DNA from: Paenibacillus lemnae
GTDB lineage: Bacteria > Bacillota > Bacilli > Paenibacillales > Paenibacillaceae
Reading direction: 5' to 3'
Assembly: GCF_012933385.1 (NCBI RefSeq)
Contig: NZ_JABBPN010000003.1
Location: 62,001-126,000, forward strand
Length of the DNA stretch: 64,000 bases
Part shown: piece after piece, positions 19,228-32,630 of the stretch
Numbering within the stretch: position 1 is the stretch's first letter
Layout of the letters: every line of letters begins with the position of its first letter
The notes under the pieces: model-generated
Databases searched by the model: none
Told to the model about the DNA's origin: nothing
The model's input: only the letters and a program-made list of their open reading frames with translations
Program-made: the position numbers and the translations under genes

Positions 19228-19521
19228 AATTAATTCAGATAACAACTGATTGCAGATATTTTATGGATTGAAAGAACGATAGGAATATTATGAACATCTT
19301 AAAAAACTGCTATTACAGCTGAAATAACTGCATCTATTCAGGATAAGGTGAGTGATAAAATCCGAGTGACCTGAAGGGCCAATTATCTGTAGTCATATAA
19401 GGGGGTGAATGACGTCAGTTCGAAGTAGTGTAAGCGCTATACCTTAAATGTATTCCGTAACCGGAATAACCGTGAGGTTTGATAGGCAGCATTTATATTT
19501 CTTGGAAAAGGAGAGGAAGGA
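19228..19521 (+). other. 294-base intergenic leader with a 7-bp hairpin
   Basis: No ORF with a ribosome site is present. A perfect hairpin TATTCCG-TAAC-CGGAATA lies at 19451-19468, about 50 bases upstream of the SLH-protein start, without a T-run, so it is not a terminator. It could be an operator or a leader hairpin. I see no recognisable riboswitch. Confidence 0.35.
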
Positions 19522-22500
19522 ATGAATCAGTATCAGGACATGGGAACGATGAACAAACAACGGCCACGGAGATGGATCTCCATCGTGATCATTATCGCTA
19601 TGCTTGTATCGGTTGTGCCGGTATCCGTCTCGGCAGCATCTGCAGATGAAGCAGGACTACCGGCAGCCATCGCCGCTGCAGGGAATGAAGGCACTGCACA
19701 GGAAGGAGACGTACAAGAATTGTCCAGCACCTTGAATGCAGCCGTCGATATTATCAGCGTGACCAGTGAGGAAGGGTTCGTCCATCCCGGCATAGGTGCC
19801 ACCAAGGAAGTACTCGAAAATATGAGAACGCAGATTCAGAATATGCAGGAGCCATGGTACAGCTACTATACGGCCATGCTGGAAGCCGATGAGGCGAAAA
19901 CTCAGTTCGTATCCAGCATTTCTCTGGATGGCGTAACCCTGCGGACCGACGCTTATAATGCCAGCAATGTTAAAGATATGGCGTCAAGGGATGGATCTCG
20001 GGCATACACACAGGCCCTGTTATACTACATCACCGGAAACGAAACCTATCGCTCGAATGCACTGAGAATTTTAAGGCTGTGGCAGCAGATGGATCCGGAT
20101 AAATATCAATATTTTGCCGATTCGCATATCCACACCGGTATTCCGCTCTACATGATGATTATGGCGGCGGAGATTCTCCGCTATACCAGTTCTTCAGAGG
20201 AGTTGAAGTGGACAGAGGAGGACACAGAAAAGTTCACCAATAATGTCATTGATCCAGCGGTAAGGACCTTTCTGGATTATAACGACAAGTTTATGAACCA
20301 GCACAATTATCCGCTGTACGGCACCCTTTCTGCTTACATTTTTAAGAATGACAAAGAAAATTATGAGAAGGCGGTAGAGTGGTTTACCGTCAATGACTCA
20401 GCCCCGGATAAATACATCACAGGCTCCATCTACTGGCTGTACCGGATGGTGACACAGAATGATGAAACCGGCCAGCCTGTGAACCCTTACGTGCAGGCTG
20501 TGGAGATGGGGCGCGATCTGGCGCATAGCGATGGAGATGCGTCGAACATGGTGGCTCTCGCCCGTATGCTGGAATCTCAAGGCACCAAGGTAGACCCTGT
20601 GGATGGTACGGTGACCACGGGCGGAGATGGAGTGTCTGTGTATGAGTTCCTGGACGACCGGATCTTAGCGGGAACCGATTATTTTCTCAAAAAGCAGCTG
20701 GGCTATGACATCCAGTGGACTCCGGTCAGAACTTCGGCCGCTTCGGAATATCATCAGGCGAAAATTTATTCCATCGTGTCGGATGAGTATGAAGGCAGGA
20801 TTCTGTATACGAATTTGACGGCCTGGGATCTGTACTACGTGTACCGTTACAAGCTGGGCTATTCAGAGGAGCAGCTGGAAGCGAAGGCTCCCTATTTTGT
20901 CAAAGCATTCAAGACCCGGGTCGCGCCCAACTTCTATTTCTCCGGTGCAGGCTCTGACGAGGACGTAGTCCGGAGATTTACCGGGGCAGACTGGTGGATA
21001 TTCATTCCGGAAGAAGCAGCCGCTGAATCGCTGGACTCCACCGAGAGAACAGTGAAGGACAATATTTCTCATGAGAACCGGTACATCCTGCAGTTGGATG
21101 AAACTTACAGCATTATCGACGGCTCAAACGAGATCGTGGATGAAACCGAGCTGATCCGGACGGAGACCGAAGGAGATATCAGCTATATTGGGACAACAGC
21201 GAGCGATAATGGCACGATGTTTGCGGCTTACAACATCTTCTTCATCAACCGGAATGACACGGCGAAGGTCGCGTTGAAGATCCGCACGGATGGCCCGGCC
21301 AAGCTGGAGCTGAAGAAAGAGCGGGAGTCCGAGCCTTTCCAGACCCTTGAACTGCCGGACACAAATCAGGAGTGGAAGTATGTAACCTTTGATATGGGGC
21401 AGGATGACGTCTCGTACGGAGAATTTACGACCCGTACATTCCTGGCGTACTTTAACATTGTTGGTGAAGGTACGAAGGTGGATTTCGATTACATGAACAT
21501 CAAAGCAGATGAAACGCTGACGCCGCCTGTCTTTAACAAGATTACGAACGACAGCATGGATCTGACCGTGTTTGCTGACAGTACGATCGAATATGATTTC
21601 TCTGCTGCGGACAGCAATAGTGGACATCAGATTTCATATGAGCTGCAGGGCGATGATCTGCCGGGTGCGGTGCTTGACCCTTCGACGGGAGCATTCACCT
21701 GGACTCCTTCAGCCGGGCAGGCGGGCTCCTATGTAAGTCTGGTTGCTGCATCAGACGGCGAGTCGGTTACTGCCGTGCGCCTGAACATTAATGTAGCCGC
21801 AGATCGGCAGGGTGCCATGGATCAAGTATCTTCCCACTATAACCCGGATACCGCTTATGAATCGAGTTCCCTCGAACATTATGAGGAAGTGTATGCCACG
21901 GTGTCTGGACTGGTGAACACGTCGACAGACAGCGAGTTCTATGCCGCTCTCGATGAGCTGGGCCGCGCCGTGGATGGACTGAAGCTTCTGAACCCGCTCC
22001 TGAGCGACGGCAGCCTAAATTTTCCCGGCCGGATGAGTTCATCCCTTCAGACCGGATTCGATGCCTATCTGACGGACAATAACTCCGTGACCTTCAGCGG
22101 AGATTTGTGGTCCAAATATTTCACGATGGATTTCGGATTGAATTTCCGGGTTGCACCTGAGAGTTTTGCCCTGCAGCCTCGGAATATATGGCCCGAACGC
22201 ATGGCTGGTGCAATTGTTTACGGCTCCGATGATGGAGATACGTGGATTCCGCTGACGGGTGAAGCCCAGTACAGCAACGATCTCCAGACCTTGAACGTGC
22301 TGCCGGAACGCCTGGGCGAGGCCTACCGGTATTTTAAAGTTTCGACGACAGAAACCACCAATACTTACGGGAGAAAAAGCTACCTTCTTAGCGTGGGTGA
22401 ATTTAGAATCTTCGGCGAGCGTTCCGAAATCCCGACCCGGCTCGAGAGCGTATCCATCGGTACAGATGCAACTCCATTGACACAGCATATGCAGGGGAGC

Positions 22501-25176
22501 GGTGCCAGCAGTAATGTTCAGGTTCCGGTCAAAAAAGCCGCTGAAGGCGACACGATAACGCTGGATATAACCACGAAGCAGCCTTTGACTGAGCTTACGG
22601 CAAGCATTGCCGGTATGGATGCCGAAGTGATCCAGCAGGATGATCAGCATTACACGGCTTCGGTGACCCTCAGTCCGGAAGCGGCGGCATGGAATGCAAG
22701 CCGGAATGCGGTATTTGAAATCAATTACAAATACCTGGACTCCAGGAATAACGGAACGGAAACGGCAGGTCTGCCGATGGAAGGTACGACAGACGGGTCT
22801 GTGGTGCTGGTATCGGACACCTCAAAGCGGATTGATGTCATGAGTAAAGCGGAGCTGACCTTCAACCGGCCGTCAGATCTTGGAGCGGTGGTCGGCCCGA
22901 GACTGTTTGACGGAAACACATCGACATTCGTGGATATCCGCAACGAGTCCAGCTCCGGCAACAATGTGTTCTATCAGTTTGATTTTGGCCAAGGCGGTGT
23001 CTCGCTGAGCAGTGTAGAGCTTGTACCGAGAATGACCACGAATCTGGCCAGCCGTATGATCGGCATTTACGTAGCCGGCTCGAGCGATGGAGTGACCTTC
23101 AAGAAGATCTCTCCCGAATCCAAATTTCTCTGGGATTGGCAGGGGCTGATCGTAAACGATGACACTTATTATCGCTATATCCGCATTGTGAATCAAAACT
23201 CCTGGTTCGGGAATCTGTCGGAGCTTCAGTTCTTCGGCTCGTATGTCGAAGACAGATCAAGCGTAGAGCAGCCTGGTGCGGATCGACGTCTGGATCTGGC
23301 TGACCTGCAGCTGAGTGAGGGTGAAATGACACCGGCCTTTGATCCCGAAGTGATCGCATACAGCGCCAGCGTAAGCCAGGATGTGTACCAGATCAGCGTG
23401 ACGGCATCTGTGTATGATCCATCATCTACGCTGAGCATCAACGGCAATGACGCGGAGAGTGGAATTCCAGCTGTTGTCCAGTTGGAGGCAGGGGAGAACA
23501 CGGTTACTGTCCAGGTGAGTGGAGAAGCGGGCGTGAAAGAATACGTATTGAAAGTGGTCCGCGGAGAAGATGACAGTGACGGAGATGATGAAGAAAAGTC
23601 ATCGAATGCTGATCTGTCTGCACTTAAAGTCAGCCCGGGTACACTTACCCCGGCTTTCCGTCCAGATGTTAAGGAATACAGCGCAAAGGTAGGCTATGGC
23701 GTCAGCAGCGTAAACGTCACGGCATCCGTGTATGACGATAACGCATCGCTTACGGTGAACGGGGCGGAAGCGGGCTCCGGCGCAATCCGGGTGCCCCTGC
23801 AGATTGGCATGAATGAGATCAAACTGGAAGTTAAGGCCGAGGATGGTACGGTCAAAGAGTACACCCTTCGGATCAACCGGGAGCAGCGGCCAGGAACGGT
23901 CCCGCCTCCAACTGAACCAGTTGTAACTCCTCCGGCAGGGCCGCCGCCTGTCATCACGAATCCGCCTGCGGCGGCTGGAACTGACGGAGCAGTTAACGGA
24001 GGTTCAATCCTATATGATCTCAAGCCTGACAGCAAAGGCCAACTCGAGATTGAAGTGAAATCTGAGGATCTGTTGAAGGTGCTGAAGCAGCTAAAGGACG
24101 GCAAAATCATGATTGGAGTCAAGACCACCTCGGCGGAAGCTGAGCCTTCTCTGAAGAAAGCGTCCGTTCAGCTTCCTGTCAAGACACTGCTTGCGGAACT
24201 GGAGGCCGGAAACATTGAAGAGATCTCTTTCCGCCTCGGCCTGGCTGCTGTGACGGTATCAGCGGATGAACTGATGAAGACAGCAAAAGGTGCAAATCAT
24301 TTGACGCTGCTGGTGTCCGCCGTGTCACCGGATGATCTCCCGGCTTCTGTAAAGGAGCGGATCGGCCGCGGAACTGTATATGATCTGCAGCTGCAGATTG
24401 ACGGTAAGCCTGTTACGGGTGATAACGCACCGGTAGTGGGAGCCGTAGAACTGGACTATAAGATGGAAGCCGGGCAGAACCCGGAGACCATTGTGGCGTT
24501 TTCCGTGAATGAAGATGGTGCTCTGCATGTCATCCGAAACAGCCGCTATGATCGAGACGGAGGCATATTGACCTTCTATGCTGCTCCGCTCGGTGTCTAT
24601 ACGGTTCTGGAATCGGATGTGCATTTCAATGATTTGAGCAGTGTGTCCTGGGCCGGGGATGCAATTCTGAATCTGGCAGCCAGAGGTATCATTGAGGGCA
24701 TGGCCCCTGGGCAGTATCAGCCGGAAGGGGCGGTAACCCGTGCCCAGTTCGTCAAACTGCTGGCCGAGGCACTGGACCTGAAGGCCGGAACCGGCAGATC
24801 CGGGTTTACGGATACAGTGAACGGAGCCTGGTATGAGGAGGCTGTGGCAGCAGCGAAGCAAGCTGGAATTATCCAGGGATACGAGGATGGACGGTTTGGC
24901 GTGAACGAACCGATCAGCAGACAAGATATCGCGGTGATGTTAGACCGGGCTTTATCTTATGTGAATGCTCCGATCTCATCCCAGTCGTCTTCGGAATATT
25001 CGGATGAGGGTGATATATCTGCCTATGCGGGGCCTGCGGTTGCCCGTTTATCCAGTGCGGGTGTGCTCCAAGGATTAAGCAGAGGCCAGTTTGCTCCACA
25101 GGAGCAGGCCACCCGGGCGCAGGCAGCCGTCATGCTGTACCGGATTCTTCAGAATGTAATGGAGCCTGAAATGTAA
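19522..25176 (+). CDS. Secreted, SLH-anchored alginate-lyase-family multidomain protein
   Basis: 1884 residues; AAAGGAGAGGAAGG precedes ATG 19522. A long signal peptide (1 to about 39, ending SVSAASA) directs export. Regions: alginate-lyase-family helical domain (about 85-400); beta-rich region; Ig-like He_PIG-type domain (about 673-760); short helical FIVAR-like segment (about 761-823); two discoidin-like sugar-binding domains (about 830-966 and 1113-1240); two cadherin-like beta-sandwich repeats (about 1253-1350 and 1361-1453); a Pro-rich linker; a beta domain; and three SLH repeats (about 1703-1880), which bind pyruvylated wall polymer. It is the only clearly exported enzyme of the locus, so it likely makes the first cuts at the cell surface. 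The lyase assignment comes from the pattern HPGIG...WYSYY; catalytic residues were not verified. Confidence 0.85.
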   Translation: MNQYQDMGTMNKQRPRRWISIVIIIAMLVSVVPVSVSAASADEAGLPAAIAAAGNEGTAQEGDVQELSSTLNAAVDIISVTSEEGFVHPGIGATKEVLENMRTQIQNMQEPWYSYYTAMLEADEAKTQFVSSISLDGVTLRTDAYNASNVKDMASRDGSRAYTQALLYYITGNETYRSNALRILRLWQQMDPDKYQYFADSHIHTGIPLYMMIMAAEILRYTSSSEELKWTEEDTEKFTNNVIDPAVRTFLDYNDKFMNQHNYPLYGTLSAYIFKNDKENYEKAVEWFTVNDSAPDKYITGSIYWLYRMVTQNDETGQPVNPYVQAVEMGRDLAHSDGDASNMVALARMLESQGTKVDPVDGTVTTGGDGVSVYEFLDDRILAGTDYFLKKQLGYDIQWTPVRTSAASEYHQAKIYSIVSDEYEGRILYTNLTAWDLYYVYRYKLGYSEEQLEAKAPYFVKAFKTRVAPNFYFSGAGSDEDVVRRFTGADWWIFIPEEAAAESLDSTERTVKDNISHENRYILQLDETYSIIDGSNEIVDETELIRTETEGDISYIGTTASDNGTMFAAYNIFFINRNDTAKVALKIRTDGPAKLELKKERESEPFQTLELPDTNQEWKYVTFDMGQDDVSYGEFTTRTFLAYFNIVGEGTKVDFDYMNIKADETLTPPVFNKITNDSMDLTVFADSTIEYDFSAADSNSGHQISYELQGDDLPGAVLDPSTGAFTWTPSAGQAGSYVSLVAASDGESVTAVRLNINVAADRQGAMDQVSSHYNPDTAYESSSLEHYEEVYATVSGLVNTSTDSEFYAALDELGRAVDGLKLLNPLLSDGSLNFPGRMSSSLQTGFDAYLTDNNSVTFSGDLWSKYFTMDFGLNFRVAPESFALQPRNIWPERMAGAIVYGSDDGDTWIPLTGEAQYSNDLQTLNVLPERLGEAYRYFKVSTTETTNTYGRKSYLLSVGEFRIFGERSEIPTRLESVSIGTDATPLTQHMQGSGASSNVQVPVKKAAEGDTITLDITTKQPLTELTASIAGMDAEVIQQDDQHYTASVTLSPEAAAWNASRNAVFEINYKYLDSRNNGTETAGLPMEGTTDGSVVLVSDTSKRIDVMSKAELTFNRPSDLGAVVGPRLFDGNTSTFVDIRNESSSGNNVFYQFDFGQGGVSLSSVELVPRMTTNLASRMIGIYVAGSSDGVTFKKISPESKFLWDWQGLIVNDDTYYRYIRIVNQNSWFGNLSELQFFGSYVEDRSSVEQPGADRRLDLADLQLSEGEMTPAFDPEVIAYSASVSQDVYQISVTASVYDPSSTLSINGNDAESGIPAVVQLEAGENTVTVQVSGEAGVKEYVLKVVRGEDDSDGDDEEKSSNADLSALKVSPGTLTPAFRPDVKEYSAKVGYGVSSVNVTASVYDDNASLTVNGAEAGSGAIRVPLQIGMNEIKLEVKAEDGTVKEYTLRINREQRPGTVPPPTEPVVTPPAGPPPVITNPPAAAGTDGAVNGGSILYDLKPDSKGQLEIEVKSEDLLKVLKQLKDGKIMIGVKTTSAEAEPSLKKASVQLPVKTLLAELEAGNIEEISFRLGLAAVTVSADELMKTAKGANHLTLLVSAVSPDDLPASVKERIGRGTVYDLQLQIDGKPVTGDNAPVVGAVELDYKMEAGQNPETIVAFSVNEDGALHVIRNSRYDRDGGILTFYAAPLGVYTVLESDVHFNDLSSVSWAGDAILNLAARGIIEGMAPGQYQPEGAVTRAQFVKLLAEALDLKAGTGRSGFTDTVNGAWYEEAVAAAKQAGIIQGYEDGRFGVNEPISRQDIAVMLDRALSYVNAPISSQSSSEYSDEGDISAYAGPAVARLSSAGVLQGLSRGQFAPQEQATRAQAAVMLYRILQNVMEPEM

Positions 25177-25184
25177 GAACGGGG

Positions 25185-25218
25185 ACCGGGCAAAGAGAAC
25201 AATCTTTGCCCGGTTCTA
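25185..25218 (+). terminator. Rho-independent terminator
   Basis: A perfect 12-bp stem (25185-25196 with 25203-25214) with a six-base loop is followed by TCTATT. It ends the SLH-protein transcript. The T-run is short, so read-through to the next gene is possible. Confidence 0.75.
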
Positions 25219-25258
25219 TTGTATGAGCTTTAGGAATTTTCGAAGAGGTGATGGACGG

Positions 25259-26692
25259 TTGAGTTTACTTAAGATTTACGATGCGCCTTCGGGGGCGGTG
25301 AAAAGCGATGATTTTGCTGTGTATGCCCGCATGTCGGGGGGAGATTGGCAGGAGCTGTTTGTTTATGAAGTGAAGGTAGACATGCATCAGGTCACAAGAT
25401 CATCGATGGCTTATTTCGATATGGAAGGCGAAATTGAAGTGAGAGTAGTCAGCCGAAAACAGCCCATACAAGAGGCGGTAATCCGTCCGCTATCGTACGA
25501 GTTGGCGTTCACCCATGATGAGCATAGAGTCGAGTTTACATTAAGTGAGCCTCGAAAATGTTCAATAGAAATTAACGGAGATCGGTTTTCCAATCTGCAT
25601 CTGTTCGCCAATCCGTGTGAGCAGGATGCGCCGCAGGCGAATGACAGCGGAACCGTTTATGTTAAGCCTGGAATCCATCGGACTGATGAGCTTCTTGCTC
25701 TGCTGGAAAGGCCGGACGGCGGCACAGACCGGAGAACACTGTATTTTGCCCCCGGCATGCATCATATCGAAGAGACGATTTTGCGAATTCTGTCCCGGAC
25801 TACCGTGTATATTGCCGGAGGCGCAATCGTGGCAGGATCGATGGTCTGCGACCAAGTGCAGGATGTGATCATCCGCGGCAGGGGAATATTGTATCTCTCG
25901 GAGTTCCCGCGTTTCTCGGCATTTCGGGGGATTCGAATCATGTTCTCCCGGAACATCACTGTAGAAGGGATTATCACCCTGGACCCGCCGCATTACAGCA
26001 TTTATCTTGGCAAGTCACGGGACGTGCGCATTTCCAATTTCAAATCGTTCAGTACAAGGGGATGGTCGGACGGCATTGATATGATGGCCTGCACCGATAT
26101 CGACATCGACGATGTGTTTCTGCGGACCTCGGATGATTGTATTGCCGTATACGGATCCAGGTGGGGCTACCGGGGAGACTCTGGCCGGATCCGTGTTCGC
26201 AACGCGGTGCTGTGGGCAGATGTGGCGCACCCGCTGATGATGGGAACCCATGGAGACGATGAGGGAGCCGGAGATCATATTTATGATGTGCAGTTTGAGA
26301 ACATAGACATTCTGGAGCATCACGAGCCCCAGGTCAATTATATGGGGGCTATGGCCATCAATGCAGGGGATCACAACACGATCCGGGATATTGTGTACCG
26401 GAATATCCGGGTTGAAGACTTTGAACTGGGCCGGCTGATTGATGTCCGCGTGATGTGGAACCATGATTACAACCCCGCTCCCGGCAGACGAATCTACAAT
26501 ATTTCCTTTGAAGATATCCGTTACCAGGGAACACGTCATAAACCGAGCCGGATCATGGGGTACGATGAGGAAAAAACGGTCTCGAACGTCCGGTTTAAGG
26601 GACTATATATCAATCACCAGCTTGTACTGGGTCCTGAAGAGGGCGTGCTGGAGCTAAACGAGTATACAGACGGCATTACCTTTGAAGCTTGA
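25259..26692 (+). CDS. GH28-like right-handed beta-helix glycoside hydrolase
   Basis: About 477 residues from TTG 25259, which has AGAGGTGAT 8 bases upstream; an in-frame ATG at 25223 falls just after the terminator and has no ribosome site. No signal peptide. The N-terminal ~130 residues are a small beta domain. The rest is a parallel beta-helix of short repeats with the GH28 (polygalacturonase-like) pattern DGIDMM followed by a TSDDCIAVYG turn. The Asp pair is the expected catalytic acid set, while the usual GHG motif is not evident (MMGTHGDD occupies the region). It probably removes uronic or rhamnose-type residues from imported fragments. Function inferred from fold and context. Confidence 0.75.
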   Translation: MSLLKIYDAPSGAVKSDDFAVYARMSGGDWQELFVYEVKVDMHQVTRSSMAYFDMEGEIEVRVVSRKQPIQEAVIRPLSYELAFTHDEHRVEFTLSEPRKCSIEINGDRFSNLHLFANPCEQDAPQANDSGTVYVKPGIHRTDELLALLERPDGGTDRRTLYFAPGMHHIEETILRILSRTTVYIAGGAIVAGSMVCDQVQDVIIRGRGILYLSEFPRFSAFRGIRIMFSRNITVEGIITLDPPHYSIYLGKSRDVRISNFKSFSTRGWSDGIDMMACTDIDIDDVFLRTSDDCIAVYGSRWGYRGDSGRIRVRNAVLWADVAHPLMMGTHGDDEGAGDHIYDVQFENIDILEHHEPQVNYMGAMAINAGDHNTIRDIVYRNIRVEDFELGRLIDVRVMWNHDYNPAPGRRIYNISFEDIRYQGTRHKPSRIMGYDEEKTVSNVRFKGLYINHQLVLGPEEGVLELNEYTDGITFEA

Positions 26693-26706
26693 GATCCTGC
26701 GGCTAA

Positions 26707-29931
<3,225 letters not shown>

Positions 29932-29986
29932 GAACTGTTGTTGATTGAAGCGTAACGATATTGAACAACGAAGGGCGGCATGACAC

Positions 29987-31141
29987 ATGTTAAAACAAGC
30001 AGAACAGCAATGGCTGAATAGTGTGATTGAGAAATTAACGGTGAAGATGGATCAGGTCAGCGAGCGTTCCCGGGACAAAATTCCATATACAACGCTGGAC
30101 GGGGTACATGACGACCGGGCAACTGTAAATCCTTCCGGATACGATACCGATGGGATCAACTGGTGGACCAACGGTTTCTGGGGCGGTATGTTGTGGCTGA
30201 TGTACCATGAAACCGGGAATGAGAAGTACAAGGAGATTGCGCAGATTTCCGAAGCGAAGATGGACCAGTGCTTTGATGAGTTTTACGGCCTGCATCATGA
30301 TGTTGGGTTTATGTGGCAGCCGACCAGCGTCACGAATTACAAGCTGACCGGCAATCCGGTATCCCGCAAGCGGGCTCTGCATGCGGCCAACCTGCTGGCC
30401 GGGCGCTTCAATCTTGCGGGCGGCTTCATCCGCGCGTGGAATGATTTGGAGGAAGGGGATACGCGGGGCTGGGCAATTATCGACTGCATGCTGAATCTGC
30501 CTATCCTTTATTGGGCAACGGAGGAGACGGGAGATCCACGGTTCCAGCAAATTGCGGTGAAGCATGCAGATACAGCCATGACGGCATTTGTTCGTCCTGA
30601 TGGTTCGGTCAACCACATCGTGGAATTCGATCCCTTTCAGGGCGGCGTAGTCAAAACGCACGGCGGACAGGGCTTCGGTGAAGACTCTTCCTGGACGCGG
30701 GGACAGACCTGGGCACTGTACGGATATATGATGAGCTACCGTTATACCGGCAACGACGAATATTTACAGACGGCGAAGCGGGTGGCACATTATTTTATGG
30801 CCCACATTCCGGAGGATGGCATTATTCCTGTCGATTTCAGACAGCCGGAGGAGCCCAAGCTCGCGGATGATACGGCTGCAGCGATTGCGGCCTGCGGACT
30901 TATCGAGATATCAAAGGCAGTTGGCGGTCACGAAAGCCGGTTCTATCTGTCGGCGGCGCTGAAGCTGCTTCGCACGCTGGATGCCTCACGCATCGACTGG
31001 TCGCCAGATACAGACCATATCCTGCTGCACGGCTCGGCAGCCTACCATGCGGCGCGGCATCATGAGTCGATTATTTACGGTGATTTTTATTTCATGGAAG
31101 CCATCTTTAAGTTGAAAGGAAACGACCTGTATTTGTGGTAA
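29987..31141 (+). CDS. GH88 unsaturated glucuronyl hydrolase
   Basis: 384 residues, cytoplasmic (alpha/alpha)6 barrel. It hydrolyses the unsaturated uronic acid left at the non-reducing end by polysaccharide lyases. Asp105 (LHHDVGFMW) and Asp166 (WAIIDCMLN) are 61 residues apart, as I recall for the catalytic pair of characterised Bacillus unsaturated glucuronyl hydrolase. The barrel motifs WWTNGFWGGMLW and SWTRGQTWALYGY are also typical. It starts 55 bases after the beta-galactosidase and ends in a terminator. With the two heparinase-type lyases it gives a coherent pathway for a uronic-acid polysaccharide. Confidence 0.92.
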   Translation: MLKQAEQQWLNSVIEKLTVKMDQVSERSRDKIPYTTLDGVHDDRATVNPSGYDTDGINWWTNGFWGGMLWLMYHETGNEKYKEIAQISEAKMDQCFDEFYGLHHDVGFMWQPTSVTNYKLTGNPVSRKRALHAANLLAGRFNLAGGFIRAWNDLEEGDTRGWAIIDCMLNLPILYWATEETGDPRFQQIAVKHADTAMTAFVRPDGSVNHIVEFDPFQGGVVKTHGGQGFGEDSSWTRGQTWALYGYMMSYRYTGNDEYLQTAKRVAHYFMAHIPEDGIIPVDFRQPEEPKLADDTAAAIAACGLIEISKAVGGHESRFYLSAALKLLRTLDASRIDWSPDTDHILLHGSAAYHAARHHESIIYGDFYFMEAIFKLKGNDLYLW

Positions 31142-31163
31142 CTATTAGTGTATATCTCAAAAA

Positions 31164-31201
31164 AAAAGCTTCTGCGCATAAAGATGCCGGAGGCTTTTTT
31201 T
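31164..31201 (+). terminator. Rho-independent terminator
   Basis: An 11-bp stem (31164-31174 with 31188-31198, two G-T pairs) runs into six or seven Ts. It ends the beta-galactosidase/GH88 transcript. Confidence 0.8.
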
Positions 31202-31287
31202 GATAGGCCTTACTGTTCTATAATAGAGAAGTTGGAATTCAACTACATATCATATACATCATTACCTGATGGAACAGGAGAACACAA

Positions 31288-32298
31288 ATGACAAAAAAGA
31301 AATTAGCTGTGATCGGCTTAGGCAACATGGGCCGCCATATGATCCACCGCCTCGTGCCCCAATACACAGACCATATCGAACTAATCGCCATCTGCGACAG
31401 GGATGAATCCAGCCTGCAAAAAGAAGCAGCAGAAGCAGGCGGAAGCCCGCAGCTGTATACCGATTACCGTCAGCTGCTGGAGGAAGTGGCACTGGATATC
31501 GTATATATCGCTGTTCCGCCGTCCCTGCATTATGATGTGGCGCGGATTGCTTTTGAGAAGGGCATCCATGTCTTCTGTGAGAAGCCGCTCGCCAACAGCC
31601 TGGAAGAAGCCAGAAGTCTGGTAGAGCTGGCGGAGCAAGCTGACAGAATCCACGCGGTTCATTTCTCGCTTCCGCTGGAGGAACCCGTTCTGAAGATGAA
31701 GTCCCTGCTTGAGAGTAAAGCGATCGGGGAGATTCGCATGATGAATCTATACCTGGAGTTTCCGCAGTGGCCAAGAGCCTGGCAGCAGAACCCGTGGATC
31801 GCTTCCAGACAGCAGGGCGGTTATCTGCTCGAAGTAGGCATTCACTGGATTCAGATGATCCAGCAGGTATTTGGCCCGATTACGCATGTGAAGAGTGAGA
31901 TAGAGTTTCCGGAGGATGCAAGCAAGTGCGAGAGCCGTGTCCAGGCAGTCCTGCGGCTTCATGATGGCACGGAGATTCATCTGTCGGGAACGGACCAGCG
32001 GGAAGGTGAGGAGCGGATGTCCCTGGTGATTCAGGGTAAGCAAGGAACGCTGGCGCTGGAGAACTGGAGCCAGCTGCAGTTGGGCGATAAGGATGCAGCA
32101 GACATGCAGCCTGTATCTGTGAACGATGTCGTCAGCCCGCTGCCGATTCTAAAGCAGTTCATTCAGCTCATGAATGGAGAACCTGGGGTCACATTCAACT
32201 TCCATGACGGCTATAACGCACAGGTTGTGCTGGAAGCTCTGCGTAATCCGGCTGAGGGATTTACGGATCTAGTGCCGTCTCTTCGATTTCATTCATAA
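31288..32298 (+). CDS. Gfo/Idh/MocA-family NAD(P)-dependent oxidoreductase
   Basis: 336 residues. The N-terminal Rossmann fold starts with KLAVIGLGNMGRHM (GxGxxG variant), and the family motif EKPLA follows at about residue 98. The C-terminal half is the alpha/beta substrate-binding domain of the family. Members oxidise or reduce sugars, inositols and sugar acids, and are common in catabolic loci. Substrate unknown. GGAACAGGAG precedes the start. It is flanked by terminators (31164 and 32466), so it is probably its own transcript. A TATAAT lies at 31219-31224, but no good -35 stands at the usual distance. Confidence 0.88.
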   Translation: MTKKKLAVIGLGNMGRHMIHRLVPQYTDHIELIAICDRDESSLQKEAAEAGGSPQLYTDYRQLLEEVALDIVYIAVPPSLHYDVARIAFEKGIHVFCEKPLANSLEEARSLVELAEQADRIHAVHFSLPLEEPVLKMKSLLESKAIGEIRMMNLYLEFPQWPRAWQQNPWIASRQQGGYLLEVGIHWIQMIQQVFGPITHVKSEIEFPEDASKCESRVQAVLRLHDGTEIHLSGTDQREGEERMSLVIQGKQGTLALENWSQLQLGDKDAADMQPVSVNDVVSPLPILKQFIQLMNGEPGVTFNFHDGYNAQVVLEALRNPAEGFTDLVPSLRFHS

Positions 32299-32333
32299 CC
32301 CCCACCATGTTTTTAACAGCGAATCAAAATTAC

Positions 32334-32368
32334 CATGTTACGTGAAACGTGTCATGTGTTAATATAAT
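32334..32368 (+). promoter_or_regulatory. 23-bp palindrome overlapping a putative promoter
   Basis: 32334-32356 has the symmetric form CATG-N2-ACGT-N3-ACGT-N2-CATG, an operator-like dyad. A perfect -10 hexamer TATAAT follows at 32363-32368, and the -35 position would fall inside the palindrome. This suggests a repressor or activator site. The next gene starts only at 32631, beyond a terminator, so the transcript may be a short RNA or a leader. Confidence 0.4.
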
Positions 32369-32465
32369 GTCCACAAGTTCTTTCTGCCGTGTCTAATTGT
32401 CGCCTTTATCGCACTTATTGGATATGTGAGGTCTAAGGATTGAAATACGGAATCTGGAAAAGTAG

Positions 32466-32504
32466 AAGCTGACGTTGGTTAGATGACAACATCAGCTTTT
32501 TTTG
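32466..32504 (+). terminator. Rho-independent terminator
   Basis: A 12-bp stem (AAGCTGACGTTG with CAACATCAGCTT, one mismatch or wobble) is followed by seven Ts. It lies about 100 bases downstream of the putative promoter at 32334-32368 with no ORF between them. Confidence 0.8.
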
Positions 32505-32630
32505 TTGTTGCGTTTCACAGCCCTGCGGGCTCAACTGATTGCTTGCAGACACTTCTCTTGACAACGCGATAAGTGTTGGCTATATCTATTAAATATCTTA
32601 ATTCGCTATAAGAAATGAAGGTGCTTAAGA

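Noticed and set aside
19228-19521. Cyclic-di-GMP or other known riboswitch in the SLH-protein leader
   Set aside because: Only one short hairpin was found; conserved core motifs of known classes were not seen.
25223-25258. Earlier ATG start for the GH28-like gene
   Set aside because: It sits nine bases after the terminator stem without a ribosome site, while TTG 25259 has one.
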